From the NCBI GenBank assembly GCA_965221725.1, contig OZ244909.1:1116001-1180000 (forward strand): a DNA stretch of 64,000 nt, written 5' to 3'. The stretch is from HK1 sp965221725 (GTDB taxonomy: Bacteria; Pseudomonadota; Gammaproteobacteria; HK1). Position numbers and translations under genes: made by a program. This document shows positions 47,049 to 56,558 of the stretch, piece after piece; the stretch's first letter is position 1, and every line of letters starts with the position of its first letter. Under the pieces are notes generated by a model. It ran no database searches, had not been told where the DNA came from, and saw only the letters and a list, made by a program, of their open reading frames with translations.

Positions 47049-49033
47049 ACCCGCTGACCCGCGCGCTGAAGCTCGCCGAAAACCCGCCGGCCGCGGCCCG
47101 GACCACCGACCAACCGGCCAACCAGTCGGCCGATCAGTCGGATGATCGCACGGCCGGTGAATTCGGAGCGCTCGACCCCGTGCGGACGACGAGGCACGAC
47201 CCGGCGGCGCCTTCGCAAACACTGCCGCCGGCGGGGACCGCCTTCAGCCATTCGCCCGACCCGGAAATCCCGGAGGCAGCGCGACTCGCACCGTTGCGGA
47301 CGACGCAGGGCGACTCGGACCCCGAGAGTCCCCCACCCACAGCGCCGGCCATCGGAGTGGCCCGCAGCCCGGAGCGCCCGAACGCGGCACCGCTCGCACC
47401 GTTGCGGGCGACAGGAGACCACACGGCAGTGGATGCGGCCCTTCACGGCATCGGCGGCGCCGTATCGGAGTCTCCGGGCCCCATTCCCGCCGCCCTCGGC
47501 GGTGCGCCTTCCGGTTCCGCCGGCGTCGCCGCGGGCGATATGGCCGTGGCCCGCGCGGTCGAACGCGATGGGTTCCGGTCCCTGCCCGGGAGCCGCAGCC
47601 TCGGGCGCGGCATCGGGATTGCGGTGTCGATGCTCGTCGCCGCAGGCGCGGCGGCCGGCGGCGGCGCCTTCCTGTGGAGGACGGAGCTGGCGCGCCCCGC
47701 GCTGGTCAGGGATCTGCCGCCGCTGCAAGAGGCGGGACCAGGGCCCGCATGGACGCATTCGGGGGACATCGCGGGGGATGGAGCCCACGAGCCGGCCGGG
47801 GCCGCCGCACCGGCGCGGCGCGATACCCCCGCCGTCTTCGCGGCGACACCGGACGATGGCATCCCTCCGGACCGGCCGGTAGAAACGACCGAAAGCGGGA
47901 ATCCCACCGACCTCTCCGCAATGACGGAGAACGGCGAAGGCGCCCCGATACTCGCCGCAACGCGGCGCGGTGAAGGACACCCGGCCCCATTGGCGGTGGC
48001 GGCGAAGAGCGGGACCCTCCCGACCCGCTCGGAGGCGGCGCCGGGGCGCAAGAATCCTCACGCCCTCCCGACCGCAGGGCCGGGCGGATCCCGATACGCA
48101 GCGCCCTCGGCGGTACCGGGCGAGCTTCGATACCCGGCTCCCTCGACCAGATCACCCGGAGGCAAGGCACTTCCGGCAGATTCGACGGCGGCTCCCACGC
48201 CGGGGCTGTCACCAATCGCACTCCCCGCCCCGGAAGCCACCGGGGAGACACGTGGCCGCGCCCCCGGAGCCGTCGCGCCGCAAGCGGCAGGACTCCCCGC
48301 CGGGAACGACACGCCGGAGGAAGAATGGGGCGAGGTGGTTGCGACGACACCGGGCTCCGGCGCTCGCATCGTCATCACCAGACGCACGCGCGCCGATCAT
48401 GTCGCGGAGTCGCTCGGACACGCCTACGAGGCGTACCTCGCCGGAGACCGCGAGGCCGCCGGACAGGCATATCGGTTGGTACTCCGCCACGAGCCCCGCA
48501 ACCGTGACGCCCGGCTGGGGCTCGCCGCGGTCGCGGCGCAGGCCGGCCGACGGGACGAGGCGGCGGAACATTACCTGGCGCTCCTCGCCTCCCATCCGGC
48601 CGACACCGCCGCCCGCGCCGCCCTCATCGCCATCGCCGAGGAGGATCCGACACGGGCGGAGAGTGGTCTGAGGGCGCTGCTGCGGATCGAGCCGGAGGCC
48701 GCGCACCTGCACTTCAGCCTGGGGAACCTCTACGCCGCCGAATCGCGATGGCCCGAGGCCCAGCGGGCCTGGTTCCGCGCGTACCGCCTCGAGCGCGGCA
48801 ACGCGGACCACGCCTACAACCTCGCGGTCGGTCTCGACCATCTGTCGCAACCCCGCAACGCGGTCGAGCTGTACCGCGAGGCGCTCGTCCTGGCGCAAGG
48901 CGCTCACGCCAGCTTCGAGACCGAAGCGGTCCGCGCGCGCATCCGCATCCTCGAGTCGCGAATGCACGCGGAGCGCGAACCCGGCGGCTCGCACGAGGCA
49001 CCGAGCGCGGCGGCGACGGTGGACAGCCGATGA
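47045..49033 (+). CDS. MSHA-type biogenesis TPR protein (MshN-like) with long disordered linkers
   Basis: A 662-residue single-pass inner-membrane protein. Residues 1-185 are disordered, with three copies of a phrase like LAPLR(T/A)T at about 108-bp spacing; one membrane segment lies near 190-215 (GIAVSMLVAAGAAAGGGAFL); residues 220-445 are Pro/Ala/Thr-rich; from 450 onward tetratricopeptide repeats run to the C-terminus (SLGHAYEAYLAGDREAAGQAY). MshN-like TPR proteins support pilus assembly in the periplasm. The ATG overlaps the secretin stop (ATGA) and its own stop overlaps the ATPase start. The linkers are much longer than in typical MshN. An MshM-type ATPase was not found. Confidence 0.72.
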   Translation: MNPLTRALKLAENPPAAARTTDQPANQSADQSDDRTAGEFGALDPVRTTRHDPAAPSQTLPPAGTAFSHSPDPEIPEAARLAPLRTTQGDSDPESPPPTAPAIGVARSPERPNAAPLAPLRATGDHTAVDAALHGIGGAVSESPGPIPAALGGAPSGSAGVAAGDMAVARAVERDGFRSLPGSRSLGRGIGIAVSMLVAAGAAAGGGAFLWRTELARPALVRDLPPLQEAGPGPAWTHSGDIAGDGAHEPAGAAAPARRDTPAVFAATPDDGIPPDRPVETTESGNPTDLSAMTENGEGAPILAATRRGEGHPAPLAVAAKSGTLPTRSEAAPGRKNPHALPTAGPGGSRYAAPSAVPGELRYPAPSTRSPGGKALPADSTAAPTPGLSPIALPAPEATGETRGRAPGAVAPQAAGLPAGNDTPEEEWGEVVATTPGSGARIVITRRTRADHVAESLGHAYEAYLAGDREAAGQAYRLVLRHEPRNRDARLGLAAVAAQAGRRDEAAEHYLALLASHPADTAARAALIAIAEEDPTRAESGLRALLRIEPEAAHLHFSLGNLYAAESRWPEAQRAWFRAYRLERGNADHAYNLAVGLDHLSQPRNAVELYREALVLAQGAHASFETEAVRARIRILESRMHAEREPGGSHEAPSAAATVDSR

Positions 49034-50775
49034 ACGACTCCATCCGGACCGCCCCGCCGGAACCGCGGGCCGACGGCCCTCGCACCGGGGACATCGGCAA
49101 GGTGCTGGTCGCGAAGGGAGTGGTGAGCGAGGATCAGATGCGGATCGCGCGCACCGAGCAGAAGCACCGGGACGAGCCGCTCGGCCGCATCCTCGTGCGT
49201 CTCGGGTTCGCCACCGAGGGCGTCATCCGCGACATGCTCGCGGGCGTGCTCGGATACGACAGTGTCGACCTGTCGAAGGTGCTGATCGACAGCGATGTCG
49301 TGAAGCGCGTACCGCGCGAGATCGCGCGGCGCTACCGGGTGCTCGCACTCACCTTCGACGCGGCGGCGCGGCAGCTCGCGGTGGCGACCACCGATCCGTT
49401 CAACGTCGTCGCCATGGATCAGGTGCGAGCCCTGTTCGATCCGGGGGTGGAGATCCGGGCGGTGGTCGCGGGCGAGGTGGAGATCGACAAGGCCATCGAG
49501 CAGTTCTACGGGCACGAGCTGTCGATCGACGGCATCCTCGCGGAGATCGAGACCGGCGAGGTCGGCGCGCGGGCGCCGGAGGCAGGGGGCGACGACTACG
49601 GGCAGCCGGTGGTGCGGCTCGTCAACGCGCTCCTCTCGGATGCGGTCAGGCGGGGCGCATCGGACATCCACTTCGAGCCGGCGCACGAGTTCCTCCGCAT
49701 CCGCTACCGCATCGACGGGGTACTGCGCCAGATCCGCAGCCTGCACCGCGACCACTGGGCCGCGATCGCGGTGCGGCTCAAGGTGATGGCGGCGATGAAC
49801 ATCGCGGAGCGGCGCGTACCGCAGGACGGGCGGATATCGCTGTCCGTGTCCGGGCGGGACATCGACTTCCGGGTCTCGTCGTTGCCGACCATCCACGGCG
49901 AGAACATCGTGCTGCGGGTGCTCGACCGGCACCAGGGCATCGTGGCCCTCGACCGGCTCGGGCTCGCCGACGATGCGCTCACCGGGCTGCGCCTGATGAT
50001 GGCCCGCCCCGAGGGGATCATCCTGGTGACCGGACCGACCGGCAGCGGCAAGTCCACCACGCTCTACTCCATGCTGAGCCACCTCGATACCGAGTCAGTC
50101 AACATCATGACCCTGGAGGATCCGGTCGAGTATCCGATGGGCAGGGTCCGCCAGACCGCGGCGAACGAGGCCGCCCGCCTCACCTTCGCGAGCGGGGTGC
50201 GCAGCCTCCTGCGACAGGACCCGGACATCATCCTGATCGGCGAGATCCGCGACGCGGAGACGGCGGAGATGGCGTTCCGGGCCGCCATGACCGGCCACCA
50301 GGTCTATTCCACGCTGCACTCCAACTCCGCCGCCGGCGCCGTCGCACGCCTGGTCGAGACCGGGGTCTCCCCCGGGGTCATGGCCGGCAACATCATCGGC
50401 ATCATGGGCCAGCGGCTCGTACGCAGGCTCTGCCCGCGCTGCCGCGAGGCGTACGAGCCGGCGCCGCTCGAGCGGCGGATCCTCGGGCTCGACCCGGATT
50501 CGCAAGCCCCGCCGGTATATCGGCCGCGGGGATGCGACCGCTGCGAGCACCAGGGCTATCGCGGCCGACTCGCACTGCTGGAGCTGCTGCGGTTCGACGC
50601 GGAACTCGATGAACTTGTCGCACGCGGGGCGTCGACCCTCGACATCTCGAAGGCGGCCGCCGGCCGGGGGTTCCGCCCGCTCGCCGACGATGGTATCCGC
50701 CGGGTGCGGGAAGGGGTGACGAGCCTCGACGAAGTCTCGCGCGTGGTCGATCTGACCAGCCGGGTCGGCCCCTGA
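49030..50775 (+). CDS. mshE: MSHA-type pilus assembly ATPase (GspE/MshE family)
   Basis: A 581-residue secretion ATPase. The N-terminal MshE domain (GKVLVAKGVVSEDQM, LGFATEGVIRDMLA) is of the kind that binds cyclic-di-GMP in some relatives. The ATPase has GPTGSGKSTTLY (Walker A, about 335), the Asp box EDPVEYPMG, Walker B DIILIGEIRDAETAEMA and a zinc-binding CPRC/CDRC pair near 470-505. It powers pilin polymerisation. The ATG overlaps the previous stop (ATGA); the stop overlaps the next gene (TGATG). Confidence 0.93.
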   Translation: MNDSIRTAPPEPRADGPRTGDIGKVLVAKGVVSEDQMRIARTEQKHRDEPLGRILVRLGFATEGVIRDMLAGVLGYDSVDLSKVLIDSDVVKRVPREIARRYRVLALTFDAAARQLAVATTDPFNVVAMDQVRALFDPGVEIRAVVAGEVEIDKAIEQFYGHELSIDGILAEIETGEVGARAPEAGGDDYGQPVVRLVNALLSDAVRRGASDIHFEPAHEFLRIRYRIDGVLRQIRSLHRDHWAAIAVRLKVMAAMNIAERRVPQDGRISLSVSGRDIDFRVSSLPTIHGENIVLRVLDRHQGIVALDRLGLADDALTGLRLMMARPEGIILVTGPTGSGKSTTLYSMLSHLDTESVNIMTLEDPVEYPMGRVRQTAANEAARLTFASGVRSLLRQDPDIILIGEIRDAETAEMAFRAAMTGHQVYSTLHSNSAAGAVARLVETGVSPGVMAGNIIGIMGQRLVRRLCPRCREAYEPAPLERRILGLDPDSQAPPVYRPRGCDRCEHQGYRGRLALLELLRFDAELDELVARGASTLDISKAAAGRGFRPLADDGIRRVREGVTSLDEVSRVVDLTSRVGP

Positions 50776-51977
50776 TGCCGCTGATGCGATACAAGGCGGT
50801 CGACGAGCGGGGCCGCAAGCGCACCGGCGAGGTGGAGGCCGCCCACGCGGCCGACCTGGAGGCCCGGCTCGCGCGGCTCGGGCTCGACCTCGTCAGCTTC
50901 CGCGAGGTGAGAGCCCGGCGCGCCCTTCACCGCGCCCGGGTGCGCCGCGGCGATCTCGTCGGGTTCTGCTTCCACATGGAGCAGCTCCTGACCGCCGGGG
51001 TGCCGGTGCTGGAAGGACTCGCCGCCCTGCGCGACTCCGCCGGCAACCCGCGCCTGCGCGAGGTGCTCGCGGACATGGTGGTGTCCATCGAGGGCGGTGC
51101 GACGCTGTCCGGCGCGATGCGCGAGCACCCGCGGGTATTCGAGGCGGTCTTCGTCAATCTCGTCCACGCCGGCGAGCTGTCGGGCCGGGTGGGAGAGATC
51201 CTCGGCAGCCTCAGCGAGCACCTGAAGTGGCAGAACGAGCAGATGGCGCTGATGCGTCGGCTGCTCACCTACCCGGCCATCGCGGGCACCGTCGTGATGC
51301 TCGTGGTGTTCTTCCTGATGACCCACCTCGTGCCGCAGCTCGTCTCCTTCATCGAGGGGATGGGGCAGGCGCTTCCGGCCCACACGCGGGCGCTCATCCT
51401 GGTCTCGGATCTGTTCGTCGCATACTGGTATCTCGCCCTCACCGCGCCGATGGCCGCCTTCGTTCTCCTGCGCACCCTCTGCCGGGCGAGCCCCGCGGTG
51501 GCGCACGCGGTGGACGCACTCAAGCTCCGGACATGGCTGGTGGGCCCGATCATGCAGCGGATCCTCCTCGCCCGGTTCGCGGGCAGTTTCGCGCTGCTCT
51601 ACGCATCCGGGATCACGGTGCTGGAGTGCATCCGCATCTGCGAGGGCATCGCCGGGAACCGGGCGGTGGAGGACGCCACCCGCCGGGCGGGGGCGAAGAT
51701 TGCCGAGGGCGCCGGCATCAGCGCGGGGTTCGAGGCGACGGGGCTGTTCTCGCCCCTGGTGCTGCGGATGCTGCGCCTCGGCGAGAGCACCGGCGCCCTG
51801 GACACCGCGCTGCTCAACGTGAGCCGCTACTACAACCGCGGCGTATCGGAGTCGATGGAGCAGCTTCAGGCGATGATCGGCCCGACCATCACCGTCGGGC
51901 TCGGCGCGATCCTGTTTTGGGTCATCTTCTCCGTGCTCGGGCCGATCTACGACCTGATCGCCACCATCGACATCTGA
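50775..51977 (+). CDS. mshG: MSHA-type platform protein (GspF/MshG family)
   Basis: A 400-residue inner-membrane protein with two T2SSF domains. The first has FCFHMEQLLTAGVPVLEGL (about 57-75), the second FAGSFALLYASGITVLECI (about 262-280); membrane segments lie near 165-190, 215-235 and 370-395. It is the assembly platform that couples the ATPase to the growing pilus. Start at the ATG in TGATG (50775). Length and topology are standard. Confidence 0.93.
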   Translation: MPLMRYKAVDERGRKRTGEVEAAHAADLEARLARLGLDLVSFREVRARRALHRARVRRGDLVGFCFHMEQLLTAGVPVLEGLAALRDSAGNPRLREVLADMVVSIEGGATLSGAMREHPRVFEAVFVNLVHAGELSGRVGEILGSLSEHLKWQNEQMALMRRLLTYPAIAGTVVMLVVFFLMTHLVPQLVSFIEGMGQALPAHTRALILVSDLFVAYWYLALTAPMAAFVLLRTLCRASPAVAHAVDALKLRTWLVGPIMQRILLARFAGSFALLYASGITVLECIRICEGIAGNRAVEDATRRAGAKIAEGAGISAGFEATGLFSPLVLRMLRLGESTGALDTALLNVSRYYNRGVSESMEQLQAMIGPTITVGLGAILFWVIFSVLGPIYDLIATIDI

Positions 51978-53614
51978 TGGCGGCGCGGCGGGTCTTCGTG
52001 ATTTCGGGCGCGGGGCTGGTCGCGTACCACCGGCACGGCCCGAAGCGGCTCGGCCCGTTCCCGTTCGGCGCGGACGAAGACGGGCACGCCGGGTTCGCGC
52101 GCTATCTGGAGCGGTTCCCGGACGAGGTCACCCACGTCGTGGCCGACGTGGTGGAGGAGGAATTCCGCGAGGAGACGGTGCCGCACGTGTTCGCCTGGGA
52201 ACGCGGTGCGCTGCTTCGGGCGCGGGCGGCCCGGGCCTTCCCCGGCGCGCGCTACCTGCATGCGGCGCGGATCGGACGAGAGCCGAACGGCCGGCGCGAC
52301 GACCGCGTGCGCCTGAGCGCGATCACCCGGCCCGAGGCGCTCGCCGGCTGGCTCGCAGCAATGGAGGAGCACGGAGTCCCGCTCGCCGGCATTCACTCCC
52401 CCGCCCTGCTCACCGCATCGATGCTGAAGGCGGTCGGGGCGGGGGGCGACCACGTTCTGGTGGTCTCGCTGCCGTCCGGCGGCGGACTCCGGCAGACCTG
52501 CTTCCGGGGCGGGAAACTGCGGTTCTCGCGGCTCGCCGCCCTCCCCGACCCCGCCGCCGGCGGGCACGAGTCCCACGTCCTGGCCGAGATCGAGCGGACT
52601 CGTCGCTACCTGGGGAGCCTGCGTTCCGGAGCATCCGGCGATCGCCTCGACGTTCACGTACTGAGCCATGGCCCACCGCTCGAAGCATTGCGGCAAGCGC
52701 TTGCAGCGCCTGACGCCGGCGGGAATGCGGGAGACGGCGCGAGCGACGGCAGCGACGGGGACACCCCGGCGCGATACGACGTGGTGGACCTCGCCACCGT
52801 CGCCCGCCGGCTCGGGCTGCGCCGATGGGACGGCGAGGCGAGCGTGGATCGGCTGTTCGTCCACCTTCTGGTCGCAGGCCGCCCGCCGCCCAACCACTAC
52901 GCGACGCCCGAGCAGATCCGCCGGCACTCGGGGCTGCGGATCGGGCTCGCCCTGAAGGGGGCGAGTGCGGCCATCGCGGCCGGGGCCGGTCTGTTCGCAG
53001 GAGTTGCCGCTCTCGAAGGCGTGACCGCGAACGGGCACGCCGATGCGCTTGCCGTGCATACCGCGCTCTACGAGCGCCGGTACCGAGCCGCGCAGACAGC
53101 GCTGCCGCCCACCCCGGCCGAGCCGGCCGAACTGGAGCGGGTGGTCTCGGCGGTGAACGCACTGCAACGCCGACGGGCGGATCCGGTGGATGTTCTCGCG
53201 CCCCTCAGCCAGACCCTCACCGACTTTCCGCAGGTGCGCATCGAGGCGCTCTCGTGGCGCACGAGCAACGATCCGGAAGCGCCCGTCGGCACCCCGGGTG
53301 AGGACCATACCGAAACGCGACCCCCCGGCGACCGGCCACCGCACGATCCGCAGCGGCAATTCCAGACCGCCCGCTTCAGCGCGCGGATCGAGCCGTTCGA
53401 CGGCGACTATCGTGAAGCCATCGATACCATCCGCCGGCTCGCGGCCGCCCTCGCCACCCATTCCGGAGTCGAACATGTGCGCATCCTGAGCCTGCCGCTG
53501 GAGCTCGGGTCAGAGCACGCTCTGACCGGAGCGGCCGGGGCCACCGGCGAGGATGCGACATTCGAGATGCGAGTGACCCTGCGCGCCGATGTCTCGGACG
53601 GGGCGGGGGCCTGA
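51977..53614 (+). CDS. PilM-PilN-like fusion (MshI-like)
   Basis: A 545-residue bitopic protein. Residues 1-310 resemble the actin-like PilM fold in its divergent MSHA form (VFVISGAGLVAYHRHG at the start); a membrane segment follows at about 325-350 (GASAAIAAGAGLFAGVAAL); the rest is periplasmic and PilN-like, with a coiled coil and the ferredoxin-like ending. In type IV pili PilM and PilN are separate; MSHA systems have MshI. Residues 440-465 form a short disordered insert rich in Pro and Asp. The TGATG overlap with the previous gene fixes the start. The identification rests on operon position and domain order. Confidence 0.65.
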   Translation: MAARRVFVISGAGLVAYHRHGPKRLGPFPFGADEDGHAGFARYLERFPDEVTHVVADVVEEEFREETVPHVFAWERGALLRARAARAFPGARYLHAARIGREPNGRRDDRVRLSAITRPEALAGWLAAMEEHGVPLAGIHSPALLTASMLKAVGAGGDHVLVVSLPSGGGLRQTCFRGGKLRFSRLAALPDPAAGGHESHVLAEIERTRRYLGSLRSGASGDRLDVHVLSHGPPLEALRQALAAPDAGGNAGDGASDGSDGDTPARYDVVDLATVARRLGLRRWDGEASVDRLFVHLLVAGRPPPNHYATPEQIRRHSGLRIGLALKGASAAIAAGAGLFAGVAALEGVTANGHADALAVHTALYERRYRAAQTALPPTPAEPAELERVVSAVNALQRRRADPVDVLAPLSQTLTDFPQVRIEALSWRTSNDPEAPVGTPGEDHTETRPPGDRPPHDPQRQFQTARFSARIEPFDGDYREAIDTIRRLAAALATHSGVEHVRILSLPLELGSEHALTGAAGATGEDATFEMRVTLRADVSDGAGA

Positions 53615-53618
53615 GCCG

Positions 53619-54224
53619 GTGCGCCGGATCGATTGGCGTGCGCTGCGCGGCCCCCTGGTGCTCGTCGCGTGCGCCGCGACATTCGGCGCGGCTGTCGCCG
53701 CCGGCGCGCTGCGGTTCCACGCCGAGGCAGCGCGCGGCTACGACCGGGAGAAGAGCCGGCTCGAAACGGTACGCGCCCGCTACCGCACCATCGACGAGCA
53801 GAAGCGGCAGATCGAGACCTGGCTGCCGGCGTACCGTTCGCTGCGGGCGGCCGGCGTCCTCGGCGAGGAGCGGCGCCTCGAATGGATCGAGGCCCTGCGC
53901 GCGGCGGCCGCGCGGGTGGGACTGCCGTCGCTGCGCTACCGCATCGAGCCCCGCACCGCCCATGAAGCGGACGCCGGTTTCGATACCGGCGGCCATGACG
54001 CATTTTCGACCGTGGTGCGCATCGAGGCCGGCCTCCGGCACGAGGGCGATCTGGAGCGGTTGATCCGGGAGCTCGGGAGCACGGAGACCGGGCTGTTCCA
54101 CATCGAGCGCTGCGGCATCCGCCGCTCGGGACCGGACTTCGTCATGCGCCCCGGAGCCATCAACCTGAGCACGGAGTGCGATCTGCGCTGGTTCACGTTC
54201 GCGCGCCGCGAGGACGGGGAGTGA
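53619..54224 (+). CDS. PilO/MshJ-like inner-membrane protein
   Basis: A 201-residue protein with one N-terminal membrane segment (LVLVACAATFGAAVAAGALR, about 11-30), a helical stretch (EKSRLETVRARYRTIDEQKR, about 41-60) and a C-terminal alpha/beta domain ending DLRWFTFARRE, the shape of PilO and GspM-like alignment proteins. GTG 53619 starts five bases after the previous stop; an ATG at 53589 in the same frame would overlap that gene by 26 bases and cannot be ruled out. Sequence similarity to named MshJ is not obvious, so the role is from context. Confidence 0.6.
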   Translation: MRRIDWRALRGPLVLVACAATFGAAVAAGALRFHAEAARGYDREKSRLETVRARYRTIDEQKRQIETWLPAYRSLRAAGVLGEERRLEWIEALRAAAARVGLPSLRYRIEPRTAHEADAGFDTGGHDAFSTVVRIEAGLRHEGDLERLIRELGSTETGLFHIERCGIRRSGPDFVMRPGAINLSTECDLRWFTFARREDGE

Positions 54225-54799
54225 ACGGATTGGCGGGCACCCGACCCCGGGCTCTCGTGGCGGCCGGCCTGATCGCCGGCGCCCTCGCGCTCCCGGCGCC
54301 CGACGGCAGCGCGCACGCGCAGTCGCGCCTCGCACGACTCTTCTCGACGGCGGAGCAGCGCGCCGAACTCGATCGGTTGCGCATGGACGCCGGCGCCGCG
54401 GAGGCCGCGACACCAGCCCCCGCACCACCGCCGAGGGCATCGCAACCCGTAGGCGCACGGGAAGCACCCGCGCTCGCCGCAACGTTGAACGGAGTGATCA
54501 TCCGCGGCGACGGCCATCGAACGGCGTGGATCGACGGCATCGAAACCGCGGCCGGGGAGTCGACTCCGGCCGGGATCCACGTCGAGTCCGAAAGTACCCC
54601 CGACGGACGGCTCCGCATCCGCCTCTCGCTCGGCCGAACCACCGCGGTGCTCACACCGGGACAGTCGGTCGACGCGCACGGAGAAGTACGCAACGGGTAC
54701 GAGCGACCCACGACAGCAGGTGCGGCGGGCGCCCGCAATCCCGGCACTGAGCAGTCGACAGCAACCGGCACCGCCGGACGAGGGTCAGCGAAGCGGTGA
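54221..54799 (+). CDS. PilP/MshK-like periplasmic protein
   Basis: A 192-residue secreted protein. The signal peptide (about 1-31) ends at SAHAQ. After an Ala/Pro-rich linker, LNGVIIRGDGHRTAWIDGI (about 88-106) and the strands up to VDAHGEVRNGY fit the small beta-domain of PilP, GspC and MshK, which contacts the secretin. GTG 54221 overlaps the preceding stop. It is the last gene of the pilus operon; no pilin follows, the nearest prepilin being 6 kb away on the opposite strand. Confidence 0.62.
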   Translation: MNGLAGTRPRALVAAGLIAGALALPAPDGSAHAQSRLARLFSTAEQRAELDRLRMDAGAAEAATPAPAPPPRASQPVGAREAPALAATLNGVIIRGDGHRTAWIDGIETAAGESTPAGIHVESESTPDGRLRIRLSLGRTTAVLTPGQSVDAHGEVRNGYERPTTAGAAGARNPGTEQSTATGTAGRGSAKR

Positions 54800-54896
54800 C
54801 GGGTGACAAGGGCGACAGGAGTATGGGCAGCAAGAGCAAGGGTATTACCGCGCGCCGGTAATGAGTTAGAGTGAACGAGACATCCGGGGTATTCGC

Positions 54897-55100
54897 ATGG
54901 ACAACAACACGATCGCCATCATCATCTCCGTCGTCGCCGTGGGCGCGACGCTCGGGATCGGGCTCGCGACCCTCATCGTCCCGTCCTTGCGCGACTTGCG
55001 CCGCGACGTGGCGGACGTTCGTGAACGCATGGCGCGTCTCGAAGGCTTGTTCGAGGGGTTTGCGCGCCGAGGGAGCCCCGGCCCGGAGGCGACGACCTGA
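54897..55100 (+). CDS. Small membrane-anchored coiled-coil protein (paralogue of 36054-36233)
   Basis: A 67-residue protein: N-terminal membrane segment (IAIIISVVAVGATLGIGLAT, about 6-25) then LRDLRRDVADVRERMARLEG and LFEGF. The block RRDVxDVRERxAxLEGLFEGF is shared with the protein at 36054. The membrane parts differ, so the helix is what is conserved. A TTACCG/CGGTAA inverted repeat lies about 50 bases upstream. No function is known. Confidence 0.65.
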   Translation: MDNNTIAIIISVVAVGATLGIGLATLIVPSLRDLRRDVADVRERMARLEGLFEGFARRGSPGPEATT

Positions 55101-55253
55101 GCCCCCGGAGATCGGCGCATCCCGGCGGGACTCTTCGCGGCGGGTCCGAAACCGGCCACGAGATCGCGGAACGCTCGGCAGCTCGGCTCGGCCGTCGGTC
55201 GCGCAGCAGGGGTCGCGAGCCGGGATCGCGATCACGCCCATCTTTCTTCCGGG

Positions 55254-55946
55254 TCAGATCCTCCCCTTCGCTTCCAGCGTCGCGCACAGACGCGCGATGT
55301 TCGCCCGCGTCCGCGCCTCGTGCCGCTCCCGGAAGAACTCGGTGAAGCAGAACACGGGGCGCGCGGCGAGCGATTCCAGAAATTTCCGCTGCCTGGGGTA
55401 GAACTCGGCATCCGGCACGTGCGCGAGTTCGGCCCGCACCGCGCGGCTGTCGTCGAGGAATTCCGGCCAGGGCCGGCCGAAGCTCGAAAGGTCGATGTCG
55501 ACGATGAATGCCTCGTCGAGCGTCGCCGGCGGGTCGCGGTGGATGGTGGCCATGATGAGCCCGTGCACCTTCGATCGAAACCGCTCCGATCCCCGCCCGC
55601 CAGCCCGCGCCGCGAACAGCTCCGCGCTGCGCCGCTCGTTCTCCCGGGCCGGAATGTCGTAGATGGCGTCGTGGAACCACAGCGCCATCTCGACCGCGTC
55701 GGGCTCGTCCATGCCCGCGGCGGCGAGATCGAACAGGCGCAGGCAGTACTCGATGTGCGTGGCGCGGTGGTAGACGCGATGGGGCTCGCTGTACAGGGTT
55801 TCGAGTTCGTCGAACACCACCCCCGCGCCGTCGCCGATCCGGCGGCTCCACAGCGCCTCGAAGCGTGGTCGGTCCAGCAGGGATCCGCTCCCGGAGGTGC
55901 GCGCTGCCGCTTCGACCGGCGCGGACACCTCAGCCGGCTCCGGCAC
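55254..55946 (-). CDS. HD-domain metal-dependent phosphohydrolase-like protein
   Basis: A 230-residue protein of the predicted HD superfamily phosphohydrolases. YHRATHIEYCLRLFD (about 59-73) supplies the first His, ALWFHDAIYD (about 88-97) the HD pair, and TIHRD with VDIDLSSFG (about 135-155) later ligands. The metal site therefore looks complete. Substrate unknown. GTG 55946 overlaps the end of the cyclic-nucleotide-binding gene by 17 bases, so the two are translationally linked. With an upstream CNB protein, a cyclic or linear nucleotide substrate is a reasonable guess but not shown. Confidence 0.78.
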   Translation of the reverse strand: MPEPAEVSAPVEAAARTSGSGSLLDRPRFEALWSRRIGDGAGVVFDELETLYSEPHRVYHRATHIEYCLRLFDLAAAGMDEPDAVEMALWFHDAIYDIPARENERRSAELFAARAGGRGSERFRSKVHGLIMATIHRDPPATLDEAFIVDIDLSSFGRPWPEFLDDSRAVRAELAHVPDAEFYPRQRKFLESLAARPVFCFTEFFRERHEARTRANIARLCATLEAKGRI

Positions 55947-56418
55947 CCTCGGCGCCGGGTTGCGGCAGCCGCTTCTGCAACGCCACGAACTGCTCGTGCG
56001 AACGCACCAGCTTCTCGCTCAACTGCCGCATCACGTCGAGCGCCACCGCCGGATTCTCCGCCAGCAGCTTGAGGAACATCTCGTCGGTGATACGCAGTGC
56101 GATGAGCCGATCCTGGGCGCGAATGGTGGCCGAGCGGGGTGAATTGGTCAGGACGCCGAGTTCCCCGAACAGCTCGTTCGCACCGAGAACGCCCTCCACC
56201 ACCGGTCCCGTTCCGGTCTCGGCCACGATCTCGACCGCCCCCTCCATGATCACGTAGGCGCTGTCCGGCGCGTCGCCGGCCTCGAACAACACCTCGCTCG
56301 CGTCGAAGGTGCACAGCTCGCTGGTGAACGCGAGCAGCTTGAGCTTCGAGAGCTCCAGCTTCGAGAACATCGGCACCTTGCGCAGCACCTCGGCTTCGGT
56401 GGTGAGATCCATGGTCAT
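55930..56418 (-). CDS. Cyclic-nucleotide-binding (CNB) domain protein
   Basis: A 162-residue protein that is almost only a CNB domain. The phosphate-binding cassette FGELGVLTNSPRSATIRA (about 83-100) keeps the Glu and Arg needed to bind cAMP or cGMP. There is no DNA-binding helix-turn-helix, so it is not a Crp-type regulator; it probably acts through a partner protein. The gene lies 140 bases after the degenerate ABC exporter and overlaps the HD gene. ATG 56418 is taken, with a second ATG two codons later. Confidence 0.85.
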   Translation of the reverse strand: MTMDLTTEAEVLRKVPMFSKLELSKLKLLAFTSELCTFDASEVLFEAGDAPDSAYVIMEGAVEIVAETGTGPVVEGVLGANELFGELGVLTNSPRSATIRAQDRLIALRITDEMFLKLLAENPAVALDVMRQLSEKLVRSHEQFVALQKRLPQPGAEGAGAG

Positions 56419-56558
56419 CGGTCGGTCATTCCTGGGTGTCTCGTGCGGCGTCGATCCTTGGCCGTCGAGCCGGATTTCCCGAGCGGACCCGCTCCCCGGG
56501 TCCGGTTGCCCGGCGCGGCGCCCATGCGGATTCGCAGTCGCGAACGCACCGGATCGCC

